A DNA stretch of 64,000 nucleotides from Sinorhizobium terangae (GTDB lineage Bacteria; Pseudomonadota; Alphaproteobacteria; Rhizobiales; Rhizobiaceae), in contig NZ_WITC01000036.1 in the NCBI RefSeq assembly GCF_009601505.1, forward strand, positions 62,001 through 126,000, in the 5' to 3' direction. A program made the position numbers and the translations under genes. Positions 62,788-64,000 of the stretch are shown piece after piece. The number at the start of each line of letters is the position of its first letter. Positions within the stretch are counted from its first letter, which is position 1. The notes beneath the pieces were generated by a model. That model was not told where the DNA came from and ran no database searches. It saw nothing but the letters and a program-made list of their open reading frames with translations.

Positions 62788-64000
62788 GCTGTCGGACGCC
62801 CTTCGAGCGGAAAAACCTTCGACGGGTTGAGGATCCACTCGGGATCGAAGGCCGAGCGCGCGGCCATCTGCTGGGCGAGATCGGCCCGGCTGTACTGGTG
62901 CAGCATCAGATCACGCTTCTCAATGCCGACGCCATGCTCGCCCGTCAGGCAGCCGCCGGCATCGACGCAAAGCTTGAGGATGTCGTTGCCCGCCGCCTCG
63001 GCTCGCGCCGCATCCTCCGGATCGTTTATGTTGTAGAGGATCAGCGGATGCATGTTGCCGTCACCGGCGTGGAAGACGTTTGCCACGCGCAGGCCATAAC
63101 CGGCGACGATCTCGCCGGTCTTGCGCAACACATGTGAAAGCTGGCTTAGCGGCACGGTGCCATCCATGCAGATATAGTCCGCAATGCGGCCCGTCGCGCC
63201 GAAAGCCGATTTCCGACCCTTCCAGATCAGCGCCGCCTCCAATGCGGATTGGCATTCCCGGATCGTGGTGACGCCGTGGCGGCGAGCGACCTCGATGATG
63301 CGTTGAAGCATGGCGTCCATCTCCGCCTCGGACCCCTCGACCTCGACGATCAGCAGAGCCTCGACATCGAGCGGGTAACCGGCATGCGCGAAGGCTTCGC
63401 AGATCTCGATCGCCGGCTTGTCCATGAATTCGATGGCAACGGGAATGATGCCCGCTCCGATGACGTCGGCAACGCAGGCGCCGGCCGCCTCGGACGAGGC
63501 GAATCCGAAGAGCACCGGCCGCGCACCTTCCGGCTTGGCGATCAAGCGCACCGTTGCTTCCGTGACGATGCCGAGCTGGCCTTCCGAACCGCAGACGAGT
63601 CCGAGCAGGTCGTATCCGGCCGCGTCCAGCGCCTTGCCTCCGAGTTCGATCACGGTGCCGTCGAAAAGCACCATCTTCACGCCCATGAGGTTGTTGGTGG
63701 TGACCCCGTATTTCAGGCAATGGGCGCCGCCGGAGTTCATGCCGATATTGCCGCCGATGGTGCAGGCGAGCTGCGAACTGGGGTCGGGCGCATAGAAGAA
63801 GCCGTCCGCCGAGACCGCCTCGGAGATGTTAAGGTTGGTGACGCCCGCCTGAACCGTGGCCGTCCTGTTGAAGAGGTCGATGTCGAGAATGCGCGACATT
63901 TTCGAAAGACCGATGACGACGGCATCCTCCTGCGGGATGGCGCCGCCCGAGAGCGACGTGCCGGCGCCGCGCGGCACGACCGGAACGCCGTAGCGGCTGC
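62784..64000 (-). CDS. glcD: Glycolate oxidase subunit GlcD (5' end beyond window)
   Basis: About 405 C-terminal residues of the FAD-linked main subunit are visible. The part in the window begins in the FAD-binding PCMH domain (VPRGAGTSLSGGAIPQEDAV, then GGNIGMNSGGAHCLKYGVTT). It continues through the FAD-oxidase C-terminal domain with the motif VFHAGDGNMHPLILYN and ends with SAFDPEWILNPSKVFP. Full-length GlcD is about 480 residues, so about 75 are missing at the N-terminus. It is the first glc gene visible, upstream of glcE. Confidence 0.93.
   Translation of the reverse strand, partial: SRYGVPVVPRGAGTSLSGGAIPQEDAVVIGLSKMSRILDIDLFNRTATVQAGVTNLNISEAVSADGFFYAPDPSSQLACTIGGNIGMNSGGAHCLKYGVTTNNLMGVKMVLFDGTVIELGGKALDAAGYDLLGLVCGSEGQLGIVTEATVRLIAKPEGARPVLFGFASSEAAGACVADVIGAGIIPVAIEFMDKPAIEICEAFAHAGYPLDVEALLIVEVEGSEAEMDAMLQRIIEVARRHGVTTIRECQSALEAALIWKGRKSAFGATGRIADYICMDGTVPLSQLSHVLRKTGEIVAGYGLRVANVFHAGDGNMHPLILYNINDPEDAARAEAAGNDILKLCVDAGGCLTGEHGVGIEKRDLMLHQYSRADLAQQMAARSAFDPEWILNPSKVFPLEGRPTA

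Overview
The window is high-GC alphaproteobacterial chromosome and almost certainly Sinorhizobium (Ensifer), close to S. meliloti/S. medicae. Three things support this: the mutL/lpxK/waaA, hisS-hisZ-hisG and groES-groEL neighbourhoods, protein sequences typical of Rhizobiales, and at least eight copies of the two-palindrome RIME-type intergenic repeat known from this genus. From memory the gene order resembles the S. meliloti 1021 segment that carries groESL1; I could not check this. I saw no tRNA, rRNA, CRISPR array, insertion sequence or prophage.

Left part (1-14,200): kup (cut by the window edge) and corA lie in one unit, followed by a nested palindromic mosaic repeat, a cysteine-free Mrp-family ATPase and two tandem orphan LuxR regulators. 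Next comes an IclR regulator divergent from a five-gene operon (SDR dehydrogenase, dgoK, dgoA, SMP-30 lactonase, IlvD/Edd dehydratase). Together these encode a complete oxidative (De Ley-Doudoroff type) galactose pathway to pyruvate plus glyceraldehyde-3-phosphate. A clear promoter and a 17-bp dyad lie in the divergent gap. A secreted PRC-barrel protein follows.

Middle part (14,200-45,500): a trimethylamine-methyltransferase-family gene and a TMADH-like FAD/FMN oxidoreductase lie divergent from a GcvA-like LysR gene. Two signalling proteins follow, a GGDEF-degenerate EAL protein and a kinase-less PAS-PAS-receiver protein. The envelope and housekeeping block contains mutL, DUF2093, lpxK, a HAD phosphatase, waaA, DUF4170, a CysQ-like phosphatase, pmbA, a Kef-type antiporter, a patatin, rsmD, a pseudouridine synthase with a very long basic tail, tadA, a GNAT gene, a lipoprotein, ileS, ribF and a NagD-like HAD gene. 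The groESL operon has a RpoH-like promoter plus a CIRCE element.

Right part (45,500-64,000): an MHYT-PAS-GGDEF-EAL protein, a ferredoxin-reductase-like flavoprotein, a Nu-class GST and hisS-hisZ-hisG. Then come a small histidine-rich exported protein and a DUF305 protein (a probable metal/copper pair), tag, two tandem L,D-transpeptidases and the glycolate oxidase genes glcD (cut by the right edge), glcE and glcF. A DUF4870 membrane gene and a RIME copy separate glcE from glcF. Two paralogous 142-residue PAS-like proteins of unknown function lie about 9 kb apart in this part.

Most of the window is core genome. The least explained items are the paralogous 142-aa pair, the cysteine-free Mrp, the dyad between the two L,D-transpeptidase genes, the kinase-less PAS/receiver protein and the nested repeat mosaic.
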